Of a stretch of DNA of 64,000 bases, positions 53,371-63,885 are shown piece after piece. The stretch is from assembly GCA_010356995.1 (NCBI GenBank), contig ML996699.1:465697-529696 (forward strand). Reading direction: 5' to 3'. The notes below the pieces were generated by a model. It ran no database searches. It saw only the letters and a program-made list of their open reading frames with translations, and was not told where the DNA came from. The stretch comes from Trichodelitschia bisporula (taxonomy: Eukaryota > Ascomycota > Dothideomycetes > Phaeotrichales > Phaeotrichaceae). Position 1 is the first letter of the stretch, and each line of letters opens with the position of its first letter. The translations under genes and the position numbers were made by a program.

Positions 53371-53530
53371 TTTCGTGATCTCGTCTGAGATGAGGCGGTG
53401 GTTTGGGCGGGCGCCGGGGATGGAGAAAAGCTCCGCCGGCAGGCGCGACGCGGGCGCGGCTGCCAAGATTTCAGGGTCGGGGTTGGGAACTTTTTTTTGG
53501 GCGGGCGAAGGTTGGCGCAGATCAGACACA
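53371..53530. promoter_or_regulatory. Bidirectional promoter, IND1/BFR2
   Basis: Only 160 bp separate the two start codons, so both genes must share this G/C-rich interval, which has a run of eight T's on the plus strand (53491-53498). No TATA box seen. Confidence 0.6.
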
Positions 53531-55055
53531 ATGGCGAAGAAGACGAGAGCGCGCACGCTTGCCGAGCAGATTGCTGAGCTGGATGATCCGGCGCCGAAGG
53601 GTATGTATTTCACTGAGCTGATAATGCGGTGCTGACGATTCAGATTTTGATCCTGAGGATGTGGAGCGGCTTGAGAGTGATAGCGACGGCTCTGCGGACG
53701 ATGAGAGCGAGGTGGAGGCTGATCCAAGGGCGCATTACGAGGCTGTTGGGTGAGTTGGCTGCTCCGGTTTTTTGGATGGTGCTAATTTGAGCAGGAAGAG
53801 CAAGTTGCGCAAGCCCCAGGGCCCTGCTGCTCTCGGACCTCAGTACGTAGGCAAGAAGGTCGGGCGCGAGGTGATCGAGGAGGAGGACAGCGATGATCCG
53901 TTTGCGCGCGAGTATGCGGACAGCGAGTCTGAGGGCGAGTCTCACGACGGGTCTGACGAGGAGGACGAAGTCGACTTAGACAGCGACGAGGACGACGAGG
54001 GCAGCGAAGGAGACAGTGAGAATGAAGATGAGGACGAGGACGAAGGCATGTCCGACGCCGACGGCCCCTCCAAAGCCGACGAAGTCGACCGCGACGAGCT
54101 CCGGCGCCTGATGGCCGACGACGCAAAGCAAGTCGCAGCATCCCTCTCCCAAGCCGCCCAAGCCGACATCGCCAAAGGCACTGCTGTCAAAGCCCAAAAA
54201 GCTACCTTCGACGCCCTCCTCAACGTGCGCATCAAGCTACAGAAAGCGATGATCGCAACCAACTCGCTTCCCGCCCCTGCCCCTGCCCTAGAAAATGACG
54301 CTATCGTTGCCGCCGAAACGGCCGCCATAACGCTGTGGAACCGCCTCAACGCCCTGCGTTACACGCTGTCTAACACGGCCGGGTCTAAGCGCTCTTACAC
54401 CGAGTTTGCCGTCGATACACCCCTTGACGCCCTCTGGGCTGAGATGCATGCCCCTGCGGCCGATGCGGCGAAGCAGCGTGACGCGACCCTCGACTTCTGG
54501 TCCAACAAGGTGCGCGCCACGGCCGCTATGCCGACACGCGGACGCCTCAACAACGCGCCCGCGACGCAGGCCCTCAGCGCGGTGCTCCGCGCACAGCTGG
54601 CCGATCTACCGCGGCTAGTAGCGCGGACACAGGTCGCACGTTCCTGCGCGCCGGCCCAGGCCGCCGCTGCCGCCAAAAAGCAGCCGCCACCATCAACACT
54701 ACTCCCGGTGTTCGATGACGCGGACTTCTATAGCACTTTACTCCAAGCACTAGTGGCAGAGCGTGGAGCCGATGCCGCTTTGGGTAGTCTGGCGACGCAA
54801 CCGTGGCAGGCGGCGCGCGAGGCGAAGACGAAGCGCGGAGTAGATACAAAGGCGAGTAAGGGGCGGAAGCTGCGGTATACGGTTCACGAGGCTCTACTTA
54901 ATTTCATGGCGCCGGAGGATAGGGGGGTTTGGGGTGCAAGACAGAGGGATGAGTTGTTCTCTGGGTTGTTTGGGCAGAGGGGGGGGTTGGATGAAGGGGT
55001 TAGTGAGGAGAGTGATGAGGAGGGGGATGGGTTGAGGTTGTTTGCGGGTGTGTAG
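53531..55055 (+). CDS. BFR2: Ribosome biogenesis protein Bfr2/AATF
   Basis: Three exons, 53531-53600, 53644-53749 and 53795-55055 (478 residues). Bfr2 (animal AATF/Che-1) is a nucleolar component of the small-subunit processome needed for early 18S rRNA cleavage. The N terminus (MAKKTRARTLAEQIAEL...DFDPED) is typical. A strongly acidic region follows (SEGESHDGSDEEDEVDLDSD). The AATF leucine-zipper region is about residues 135-275 (IKLQKAMIATNSLP, TLWN-like TLWNRLNALRYTL) and the C-terminal TRAUB domain carries LPVFDDADFYSTLLQALVAE, RKLRYTVHEALLNFMAP and DELFSGLFGQ. Two short introns near the start hide the first exons from a plain ORF scan. Codon choice turns strongly G-ending at the 3' end. 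Confidence 0.93.
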
Positions 55056-55513
55056 TGTTACGGGTACATAATGAGCCATGGGTGGTGTATCAGATGGGCT
55101 CTTTCAGTGATGCTTGAGATACTTCACGTGGGGTTGAGATGTCTGATGGGCTTCTTTTACGTATTCGGCGAACGCCGTCTGGGATATCTGATGCATCGTT
55201 TTGCTGGCATTGGGTGATGGAAGGAGCGCTACATGCCCAGACCAGCGGAATGATGCTTCAGAGCAGTTCACGTGGGTTGACATACCAATATGGGATCTCT
55301 TTTTGGGTATTCCGCAGAGTAATCGGCGAAGTGCTACGTACCCCGAACAGGCGTGGTACAGCGCACGATGTGCAGGGATGGGAGGATGAATCGGGACTCG
55401 TGCAGCCGGGGGGACCCGAGGGTACGATTGCGTGTCTTTACTGCTAGTCCAGAAGGAGATGGGAAGGCGGGGTGGACGAGAAGCGGGAGCAGGACTGGGT
55501 TGCGGGGGAGGGG

Positions 55514-55560
55514 CGGTGGTGGTAGTGGTGGTGGTGGTGATGGTGCAGCTGGTGGTGGTT
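55514..55560. repeat. (GGT)n-type microsatellite
   Basis: GGT/GGTA/GGTGAT triplet tract on the plus strand, with a GCAGCT interruption. Confidence 0.8.
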
Positions 55561-56082
55561 GATGCAGCCGCGGCGGCCGGCAGCTGATGATGATGCGCGT
55601 CGTGCAGATAGGCGAGCGATAGGGAAGGCAATGGGCTTTTTTTGGTGGCTTGTGGAATACCGTACTGTATGCAGGGCTTATGCGTGGAAGCTTGCTTCGG
55701 TGTGTGGGTTGCTCGCTATACGGGTTGCTCGACTGGTGATGCTGGTAGTACCGCATGTTGACCCCGGTTCTCGCTCACCGTCGGATGGTGTTCGTTTTTG
55801 GCGGCTGGATGCGGAGATGCAATCAGTTGGGCTCGTGGGAGAGTGTGAGGACGGGGGAGTTTTCCTTTTTGCGACGAGGGCTAGGTTAGGTTACCCGTAT
55901 GCTCTCACTCTCTTCCGCCGCTTCGGAATAGGGGAATAGGCGGTCGGTATGATTTGCGTTGATGCCATTCCTGGGCGGAAAGGCGTGGACGGGTTGAGTG
56001 GGTTTAGAGCGGGCGGGTTTTGCTGACAAAAGACGGCTTTGATGGGCCGAATGCGGGACGGAGTGAATCACCGCTTTTGTAT

Positions 56083-56094
56083 GGGGGGGGGGGG
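56083..56094. repeat. Poly-G run of 12
   Basis: Twelve consecutive G residues on the plus strand. Confidence 0.9.
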
Positions 56095-57323
56095 TTTGTG
56101 GTGGGGTATGGCGATGCCGAGATGGGTACGTACGAATGTAATGTGTAGTTGCACATCGAATACGATGTAGTAATCGCAGCAATGTGTTATTGCCGCAGGA
56201 AGTATCTGTCTCGCGATCCCATGCATATCAAAGTCGAAGTACCGGTACAGTGCTGCAGTGAAATAATAGCCTCAGGCCCCCCATCAGCCATCAGCCTCGC
56301 CAGTTCGCCACCATCCGCCACCACAGCCTTTTTCTCACAAAACACCAAAACCATCCATATTGCCCGCAAGCACCTCCGATCTATACTGCCTTTTACCATT
56401 GGGACTGAGTACAAATGTACATCGCCAGCTCCACCCTCGGCCCAGCTCCCCACCCCCTCCTCTTCCGGTGCCGGGCCAAACATAGCCAGCTCTCAGCACG
56501 CAGGGTCTTGCAGCTAGGCTCAGGCCGACGTGCATTGAAGAGGCGAGAACCACGGGAAGATGGCGACGCGATGGACCTCTTTCCCGGGAGCTGATTCAAG
56601 CAGGAGGAAAAAGAATTGTCAACCATTCGTACCATACTTGCTCATGATTGCTCTTCTCTTCACCCCGTGCCGGTTGTCCCGAATGCCATCCATCCCCGTC
56701 CATGGCAGACTCTCCGCATTCGTGGACTCGTCACTGTCACCACTTCCTTTTTTTCTTCCAAAGAACGTCTTCTTCCCGACCCGCATATGCCCGTTGCAGC
56801 CTTGCCCTGTCAATCCACAAACAATCCCTCCCTCCTGTCTTTGACCCTCACCACTCATGCTCCGCTTTTGCCCCTCACCCCTCCACATCTCCCCTTCCAC
56901 CACGAATCTTCAGCCTTCAACCCACGAACAGACCCTTCATACCCCTTCACGCCCCCCCCTGTCTCGCTTCATTATCCCCACCGCAACTAGTGAGCAGTGC
57001 TCCTCCGTAGTCAGCATCAGCGGTAGTTCTTTAGTTCTGGTTCTACCATAATAACAACAAACCCCCCCCTCCCACCACCACAACCCCACCTTCAAATCTT
57101 CAACTGCAACCTCCCCAGAAATCCACCATGTCCATCATCCGTCCTCCCGTTTGAACGCGGGTGCGACTTCCTTCCCCATTAGATTCGGCACTAAAGACCC
57201 CCTTCCCGTCCCGCCCGCCACCCGTTCCCTCCTTCCCGGTCAATCTTTTCACCCCCCGCTCCTTCCACAGCCACACCTCCGTACCACAGAAGAACGTTTC
57301 AGCGCATCACGAACCTCGCCACC

Positions 57324-58319
57324 ATGCCCCGCGACCGCAAACGCAAACGGAATTCCCCCTCCGCCCTCTCCTCCGCCCTCTCCACCGCCCTCCTTACCCC
57401 TCCCGCCGACGAATACGCCAAACCCTTCCCGGACACCAAAGTCGCGCGCACAAGCAACAGCACCCCCTCATCCGGTCGCTCAACGCCGGCCAGTGACGCT
57501 TCCGGCAGCTCTACACCCGCCGCCGACTCCGGCGCATCGTCGACAGACAGCAGAACCCCGGACACAAGCAGCGATGACGGCAACAGCACGCCCGAATGCG
57601 CGTGCGCCACTGCGCCCTGCGCCTGCCCAGCACCCACCCTCGCATTGGGGTTGCACGTCCTGCGCGCTGAAGCACTTGCCCTAGCACACGTCGCCGGGTT
57701 GTATGAAAGCAGCGCAACGGCACAGACAGGGCTAGTAAGGGCCGTGGGCGCGGTGGCGGGCGCACAGCGACGAGGCGGGAAACTAGTTGTATGCGGGATA
57801 GGCAAGAGCGGACATGTGGGTGTGAAGCTGGTGGCGACATTGAAGAGTCTTGGGGTGGGGAGTGCGTTTATGCATGCGGCGGAGGCGGTGCATGGAGATT
57901 TGGGGGATGTGAGGGAGGTGCGTTATTCCCATTCCTGGTCGAAGGAGGGCAGGGCTGATATGAGACAGGGTGATGTGCTTCTGTTCATAACTTACTCCGG
58001 CAAGACGCCCGAGATGCGCGCTCTTACGCCGCATCTCCCGCCCCGAGTGCCGGTTATTGCGATTTGTGGCGCGAGTGCGCCGGGGGGTTGTGCGTTCCTG
58101 GCCGACCGGCCTGATGCGATTCTTCTCCCGGCTCCGATTCCGGTCTCTGAGGAGGCGATGTTTGGGGTTGGGGCGCCGACGATCTCGACGACTGTTGCTA
58201 TGGCGGTGGGGGATATGCTTGCGTTGACGGTGGCGCAGCGGTTGCATGGTGAGCGGGTTAAGGGCGTGTTTGGGAGGAATCATCCTGGTGGAGCGATTGG
58301 GGCTGTGGGTAGGGGCTAG
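57324..58319 (+). CDS. SIS-domain sugar-phosphate isomerase-like protein (KpsF/GutQ type)
   Basis: Two exons, 57324-57917 and 57969-58319 (314 residues). The 51-nt intron (GTGCGT, GGCTGAT, GACAG) has no stop, but removing it restores the family block HGDLGDVREGDVLLFITYSGKTPE. The first ~95 residues are Ser/Thr/Pro-rich and disordered, ending in a cysteine patch (CACATAPCACPAP). The SIS domain follows: GGKLVVCGIGKSGHVGVKLVATLKS, SAFMHAAEAVHGDLG, VPVIAICGA, LLPAPIPVSEEA, and a C-terminal HPGGAIG, as in bacterial arabinose-5-phosphate isomerases. The two CBS domains usual in the bacterial enzymes are absent. Fungi do not make Kdo, so the substrate is unknown. A bacterial origin is inference from family distribution. 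Confidence 0.85.
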   Translation: MPRDRKRKRNSPSALSSALSTALLTPPADEYAKPFPDTKVARTSNSTPSSGRSTPASDASGSSTPAADSGASSTDSRTPDTSSDDGNSTPECACATAPCACPAPTLALGLHVLRAEALALAHVAGLYESSATAQTGLVRAVGAVAGAQRRGGKLVVCGIGKSGHVGVKLVATLKSLGVGSAFMHAAEAVHGDLGDVREVRYSHSWSKEGRADMRQGDVLLFITYSGKTPEMRALTPHLPPRVPVIAICGASAPGGCAFLADRPDAILLPAPIPVSEEAMFGVGAPTISTTVAMAVGDMLALTVAQRLHGERVKGVFGRNHPGGAIGAVGRG

Positions 58320-58644
58320 GAAAGTGTATATGGGTGATTTGAGAGCGGGAGAGTGCATGACGTGGTGGGATTCTGCGTTTGCGTTTGCGTGGCGTTGTGG
58401 ATGTTTGATATTCGCCTTCCTTTGCGGCGCGAAGTAGATGATAGATGCGCGTCGTGCCGGTAGAGGTACGTCGATGCCAGCTTTGCGCATGGGGGGCTTT
58501 TTTGTTGCTGGGTATCATTTCGGGTATCATGATGCATGCTATGGAACCTCCGCTTCCACATCCTCCTCTATATACTCGTCCTCGCTCTAGCGTTGTTGGG
58601 TATCATAAAGCATGCTATGGAGCCTGCACTTCCACATCCCCATC
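58320..58644. other. Intergenic between convergent SIS and SAF4 genes
   Basis: About 325 bp, containing the first copy and most of the second copy of a 76-bp-spaced direct duplication that reaches the end of SAF4. Confidence 0.6.
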
Positions 58645-58665
58645 CTAGTCATCCTCGCTTGAGCT
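58522..58665. repeat. Imperfect direct duplication reaching SAF4 3' end
   Basis: The segment from 58522 (GGGTATCAT..GCATGCTATGGA..CCT..CTTCCACATCC) is repeated from 58598 with a 76-bp offset and a few substitutions. The similarity continues to TCCTCGCT, so the second copy includes the last codons and stop of SAF4. Confidence 0.75.
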
Positions 58666-59607
58666 GCCGTAGCTTACCAGCCCGCCTCCTGTCACAAGAG
58701 GCGCTGGCTTGACTTCCGTTGATACCGCAGCCTCGCCATTCGGCTCCCCATCTCCCTCATCTGCTCTGGCCCCCTCAACCTCCCTCCTAACCTTCTTCCT
58801 TCTCAACACCTCCAGCGGAACAACCTCCCCCCTCTCCCCATCCCAACCTCTCAATGCACCCGTCCCCACCTGCGCCCTAAGCACCCTCTTCACCCCCTCC
58901 TTACCCTTCCCCCCCTCCAACCCCGCAAACTCCACCGCCCTAGCCCTCACCACATCCCCCTCCCGTCCCTCCAGCACCCTAACACCCAGTCCATACCTCG
59001 CCGCAACCCCCTCCGCCTCCTTCTCCTTCTCTACCCTCACCCTCTTCTCCGCCCTAAACCTGCCCCTTAGCCGCGCATTCGCCGCCCCAGGATCAGACCA
59101 ATCCCTTTCCCTCGCCTCCTTCAAGCGGGCCAACCGCCCAGCCTCCGAGTCCGCGATAGCTTTATCCGTCTTCTCGCGATCCAACTTCAGGAACGGATCC
59201 GGCTCGGCCTCGGGCTCCGCGGCGCCGGGTAAGAGGACGGGAAGAGCCCCCTCGCTCGCACTCGGCAGTGTTCTTGCCCGCGCCCCAGACGTCACGACAT
59301 ACGCTGCCCGTGCCGGATCGGTCGAGATAGTAATGGACCCGCGGCACGGCGTGTGTGTAAACGTGAAGGCCCAGATGGGGGTTGTGTGGTAGGAGCCTGT
59401 GCGGCGCTTGTGCGCGTTGAAGCGCAGGCCGGCGGCGAGGAGGGATTCGGGTTGGCAGGTTGTGCACCAGATTGGGAGGGGGAGTTCGAAGCGGATTGTT
59501 GGGGGTTGGGAGGAAGGGGTGTTGCGGGGGGGTTTGCGGGTAGTGGTGGAGAGGGAGGAGTCCAGGGAGGAGGGCGCGTGGTAGCGGCCCATGTTGAAGC
59601 CTTGCAT
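58645..59607 (-). CDS. SAF4: Splicing factor Saf4/CCDC130 (Yju2 family)
   Basis: A single exon of 320 residues from the ATG complementary to 59605-59607. Yju2/CWC16-family proteins join the spliceosome around the catalytic step; the N-terminal MQGFNMGRY marks the CCDC130/Saf4 branch. The zinc-binding core reads PIWCTTCQ, RFNAHKRRTGSYHTTPIW, then HTPCRGSITISTDP and YVVTSGA. In the family the second pair is normally CxxC; here its first cysteine is His (HTPC). The rest is charged and helical (ERDWSDPGAANARLRGRFRA), with a final GLVSYGSSSEDD-like end usual for the family. The gene is C-rich at its 5' end and strongly G-rich at its 3' end on the coding strand. It starts head to head with the RanGTP-binding gene. 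Confidence 0.9.
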   Translation of the reverse strand: MQGFNMGRYHAPSSLDSSLSTTTRKPPRNTPSSQPPTIRFELPLPIWCTTCQPESLLAAGLRFNAHKRRTGSYHTTPIWAFTFTHTPCRGSITISTDPARAAYVVTSGARARTLPSASEGALPVLLPGAAEPEAEPDPFLKLDREKTDKAIADSEAGRLARLKEARERDWSDPGAANARLRGRFRAEKRVRVEKEKEAEGVAARYGLGVRVLEGREGDVVRARAVEFAGLEGGKGKEGVKRVLRAQVGTGALRGWDGERGEVVPLEVLRRKKVRREVEGARADEGDGEPNGEAAVSTEVKPAPLVTGGGLVSYGSSSEDD

Positions 59608-59952
59608 TTTGGCGATGCGGGGAAGGGGTGCGCCTAAGTGCGGATAGTGCGAGGTGAGTGATAGTGAGGAGAGTGGTCTCGAGTAGACTTTGGAAGGGAT
59701 ATGAGAAAATTAGACTTGATGGAGCGAGAAGCCGTACGTGAAGCTGTCAGCTGTGAATGTCGGGATGAAGCCGCGATGTTATCGATTGCCGCAAGCGCCA
59801 AGCCGGGTGGCGCCGCACTAGTGAGCGTGCCAGGCTGCAGTCCGGGCGCGTCCCCCACCAGACCTGTGATGCTCGTCGCTGTTCAAACTTTCTAACTTCC
59901 GTACATATTTCTTCTTTACTGTGGTTAGAAGGTGGGACTTGAGTAAGGCACC
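59608..59952. promoter_or_regulatory. Shared upstream region, SAF4 and RanGTP-binding gene
   Basis: The 345 bp between divergent start codons must hold both promoters. No TATA box seen; an ATCGAT-containing stretch lies near 59780. Confidence 0.5.
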
Positions 59953-62219
59953 ATGGATATCTTACTGGAGAGGGTAAGTGCCCGATTTTCTCTTTCCATC
60001 GCACCAGGCCGTCGTGTTTGATATTGCTTTTTGGACGCGTCGAGGTAGGGATGGGATGCTCACACAAGACAGGTCACGCAGCAGGCGATGAACTATGCCA
60101 TTCGGTATATCTTCTGTTTCCTTTCTCTTGATGCTGTTTCTGACTGTCCAGCACTGGCGTCGCCGTTGCGAGTGGCTTTGCCGTCGACCAGTTCTCACGC
60201 CTGCTTCGGAGCGTCAAGGGCTCCGTCAGAGAAGAGCTATCCGATGTACAGATCCAGCTTGAGACGAAGATACGTATAATATCGCCCGCTATCGACATGA
60301 TCGAAGTTATCGCTGCTCGCGGAAACACGTCGCTCGATTCTGCCCTCTCCGCTACCAAGCAGATTCGCCTCGAGATTCAGGCCCTGGGAAAGCGCCTCTC
60401 CGCTGCCGCGGGCCAAGAGGAGCTCATCCGGCGAGGCAAATCGAAGCTTCGGACCGCGGAAACGGACCTCGAGCTCAAGCTCATCGTCCAGGATGTGAAG
60501 CGGCTGCTCAAGCGCATCGACGAATCAGTTCCGCTTATGACGTTGGCAATCTCAACTTCAGGAGTTAACATTTCTACTGCTCTTCCGTCGACAGTTTCGC
60601 CGTCCCGCTTGCTGCAGGCGAGCACATTTCTCTCCGCTGGCGACACACAGTATGCCATGGGCGCTGGCCAGACCGTCCAGATCGGCCCGGCATTTGTGCT
60701 GTCAGTGTACATGCTCTTCTCTGGGCACTCCACTCGACCGCATGATGAGGGCTTTCGCGAGACAACCTGGAAAGAAGTCATCCACAAAGCCCGCGTTAAG
60801 CTTCTACGCACCCCGATGAACAGACTTTATGACCTGCCCGATGGGACACGCCATCCAGGATCTCAGCCTAGATTGCACGACATTCCTGCCGCAGATGAGG
60901 CGAGCGAGTTCTCGTATCAGCTGCTCATTGTTGAAGATTTACAAGATGGGCGCGTTCATACCTTTGAGGAGAATGAACCGCAACCAGCGCCGTTCGACGA
61001 CGTTCTTGAGGCCGGGATTCGTGAGGTTGTCCCCATACATCAAGTCTCAAAGATCTTCTATGCAGACACGGGTAAAATCTTGAACATTGGTAATGACGGC
61101 GAATCGAACAACCCCGTGTTACTGCTGAAGCGCGACTTGAACGCTGCCCCGCCGCGGCGCATGATGGAGCAACAGACCTCGCCTTGGGACCAAGCGGGGC
61201 ATACAGAGGAGGCGAATGCTGAAGAGAGCGACGACGATAGCCCTGATGCTCAGCTGCGACGCGAATCAACGGTGCCACTTCCGGAACCAATGCCGCAACT
61301 GGATACCCGAGCGTGGCGCTTCCCGCCGAATCTCGATCCAGAATGGATTGCCATGGAGGTGTATGTTGACGCTCCGGAATCTGAAGGTGAAGAAGAAGAT
61401 GACGACTCATCGCCCGCGGCGCCGTCACCGCAGCCCCGTCCGTACAATCTCCTTACCCAAACGTTGGCCAATCTGCACCTCCGAGGCTCATCTCGATCCT
61501 CAGTACAGCTCACGCCGGAAAAAGCCAACGCAAGACCCTCTACTCCTCGCTCACCCGCTTCTCATTCACCTTCTCCTTCCCCGTCCCTGGGTCACAGCGT
61601 GCAACGCGCCAGCAATGCCCCTCTCCCCGCATTGCGCACCTCACTCTCCCTCCTCGAGCTTCTCATCCGCCTCACAGCCCTCCAGCAGTTCCAGCAAACA
61701 TCTCACCTCGCCATCAACGACGAACTCCTCAACTTTTTCCTCTCGGAATCATCATCCACTGGCGCAGGGGGCGATGCCGAATACCGCCAGCGCGTGCGCC
61801 GGGATGCACGCCGTCGCGTCGGGTTCGATCCCTACGACGAGAGTCCCATCAAGCTGCATGGCGAAGACTATCAGCGGCAGGCGGGGTCACCGCGGGAGTG
61901 GGATGCTCAACGCAACTTCGACTATGATATGAACTATGGGTATTCCGACATCCAGTCTGACTGGCAGTATGGGGTACGGCGGGGCTCGCCAGCTCCCTCA
62001 TCACCGCTTGTCAGACAGCCATTTACGCGCGGAATGACGCCGCCGCGGAGCGCGCGGGGGGTTAAGCAACCGATCTTCAGTCCTGGGACCCCGGAGGGTG
62101 AATTTAGAGGGATTGAGCGGGGATCTGCAGCTGTGCTGAAGAGCGTGGAAGTGGTGCAGAGGAATGATTCTGCACTGGGTACGAGTCCGGCCACGGAGCA
62201 GAAGTCGGAGGGCGCTTAG
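59953..62219 (+). CDS. RanGTP-binding protein (Yrb30-like)
   Basis: Three exons, 59953-59973, 60073-60104 and 60152-62219 (706 residues). The first two exons code only MDILLER and VTQQAMNYAIR; the third begins TGVAVASGFAVDQFSRLL, giving the conserved fungal RanGTP-binding N terminus (Pfam RanGTP-binding family, yeast Yrb30). A basic helical region follows (LEIQALGKRLSAAAGQEELI, LIVQDVKRLLKRIDESVPLM), then a beta-rich core (GPAFVLSVYMLFSGHSTRPH, SYQLLIVEDLQDGRVHTFEE, VSKIFYADTGKILNIG). The middle and C-terminal parts are acidic, then Ser/Pro-rich, with a helical block at SLSLLELLIRLTALQQFQQTSH and a tail of TPP/SP motifs. Expected role: binding RanGTP in nuclear transport or in the cytoplasm. 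The tiny leading exons are supported by good splice signals. Confidence 0.85.
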
Positions 62220-62707
62220 ACGGGAGCGTTTTTGGTGATTTGATGATACCCCGGACATGGGAGGTTATGTAGCGTCGATAGAACGTTGCAACTACACCTT
62301 GCGGATCTCAGTGGAACTGAAAGCGCTTGTCTCGTGTCATCTTGAACAAATAAATGCTCATGTTGAGCGAATATTCCGGCACGAGATAGAGGTCAACAAT
62401 TGCCCCTTTGGTCAGCCTTAGCATATTGCGGGTCGTGCGCACGGGCCACGTCGCCTGGGGCGGCGGCGCGTTGGTCAATGTTTGTTGCTCTTCGCTTGGC
62501 TCTTTATTTACCCCCCGACGCCGCCACTTGAACGGCCCCTCGACACTCCGACACTGCAACATTGACACCTGCACGTCGACTGCTCCGTTTCCTTCTTCCT
62601 CGACAATACTAACCCGGCAGCATACACTCAGCATCGCCTCGAAATCAAATCTTCCGACCTCATCCTTCTCGCAAAGTCTTCACACACGAAGCCTCAATTC
62701 AATCAAC
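62220..62707. other. Intergenic, CDK1 upstream region
   Basis: About 490 bp between two plus-strand genes. The last ~200 bp is C/T- and CA-rich, consistent with the CDK1 promoter and 5' UTR. No gene seen. Confidence 0.5.
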
Positions 62708-63885
62708 ATGGAGAACTACCAGAAGATGGAGAAGATTGGCGAGGGTAAGGCACTTGCTCGTTGCTGTCGGTGCCACCACTGACCGGCCAGGCACGTACGG
62801 CGTCGTGTACAAGGCTCGGGACCTCACTCACAAGGATCAACGCATCGTCGCGCTGAAGAAGATCCGTCTCGAGGCGGAAGACGAGGGCGTTCCCAGCACT
62901 GCGATCCGCGAGATCTCCTTGCTGAAGGAGATGAACAACCCCAATATTGTCCGTCTCTTCAACATTGTCCATGCCGATGGCCACAAACTCTATCTCGTGT
63001 TTGAGTTCCTGGATCTCGATCTCAAGAAGTACATGGAGTCTCTTCCCGTATCGGAGGGTGGTCGCGGCAAGCCCCTTCCTGACGGTTCGGGTCCAGCGCT
63101 GTCGACTCTCGGCCTGGGGCCTGACATGGTCAAGCGGTTCATGTCCCAGCTCACGCAGGGCATTCGCTATTGCCACGCCCACCGGATCCTTCATCGCGAC
63201 CTGAAGCCGCAGAACCTGCTGATCGACAAGGATGGAAACCTCAAGCTCGCCGATTTCGGTCTTGCTCGTGCGTTCGGTGTCCCCCTGCGCACCTACACCC
63301 ACGAGGTCGTCACGCTGTGGTACCGTGCTCCGGAGATCTTACTCGGCGGCCGCCAGTACTCGACCGGCGTCGACATGTGGTCCGTTGGCTGCATCTTCGC
63401 AGAAATGTGTACCCGCAAGCCGCTGTTCCCTGGAGACTCCGAGATTGATGAGATCTTCAAGATCTTCCGGTATGTTGTTCTTCCCATGTAATACTCAGTT
63501 GCTAATGCGACCAGTACTCTGGGTACTCCCACTGAGGATGACTGGCCCGGCGTCACCACGTTCCCCGACTTTAAATCGTCTTTCCCCAAGTGGCAACGTA
63601 ACTTCAATGCTCCGCTAGTGCCAGGTCTCGATGCCACGGGTACTGATCTGCTTGAGCACTTGCTGGTGTACGACCCTGCGGGCCGCATCTCCGCCAAACA
63701 GGCCTGCCACCACCCATACTTCTCAGGTGATGACGACGACTTCCCCTCCAACCGCATGTCAACTTATCGCTAAACTTGGGGTTTCAGAATACTTCGAAGA
63801 AATGAACAAGGAGGAAGTGAATCGCGTTCGGCGTGGTCGCCATGAGTTTGCGCAGTCTCTGGAGCAGCTGGCTAAGTCCAGGTAG
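62708..63885 (+). CDS. CDC28: Cyclin-dependent kinase 1 (Cdc28/Cdc2/NimX)
   Basis: Four exons, 62708-62744, 62791-63469, 63515-63726 and 63788-63885 (341 residues). This is the master cell-cycle kinase, active with cyclins at G1/S and G2/M. Features: [16 protein letters not shown] with the inhibitory sites Thr14 and Tyr15, VALKKI with the catalytic lysine, the cyclin-binding PSTAIRE helix (47-53), [18 protein letters not shown], and the T-loop threonine in [17 protein letters not shown] Gly-rich insert ([19 protein letters not shown]) is typical of filamentous ascomycete orthologs. The last exon ([20 protein letters not shown]) is a C-terminal extension. Each intron would otherwise stop or shift the frame, so a plain ORF covers only the second exon. 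Confidence 0.96.

Larger units (their letters stand above)
55056..57323. other. Intergenic, BFR2 3' flank and SIS-gene upstream region
   Basis: About 2.3 kb. It holds a GGT-type tract (55514-55560), a 12-G run (56083-56094) and, in the last ~700 bp, a C/T-rich leader with many short frames. No coding pattern or RNA gene was recognised. Confidence 0.5.

Noticed and set aside
61810-61830. GGTTCGATCCC, resembling a tRNA B box
   Set aside because: It lies inside the RanGTP-binding coding exon, with no A box or cloverleaf around it.
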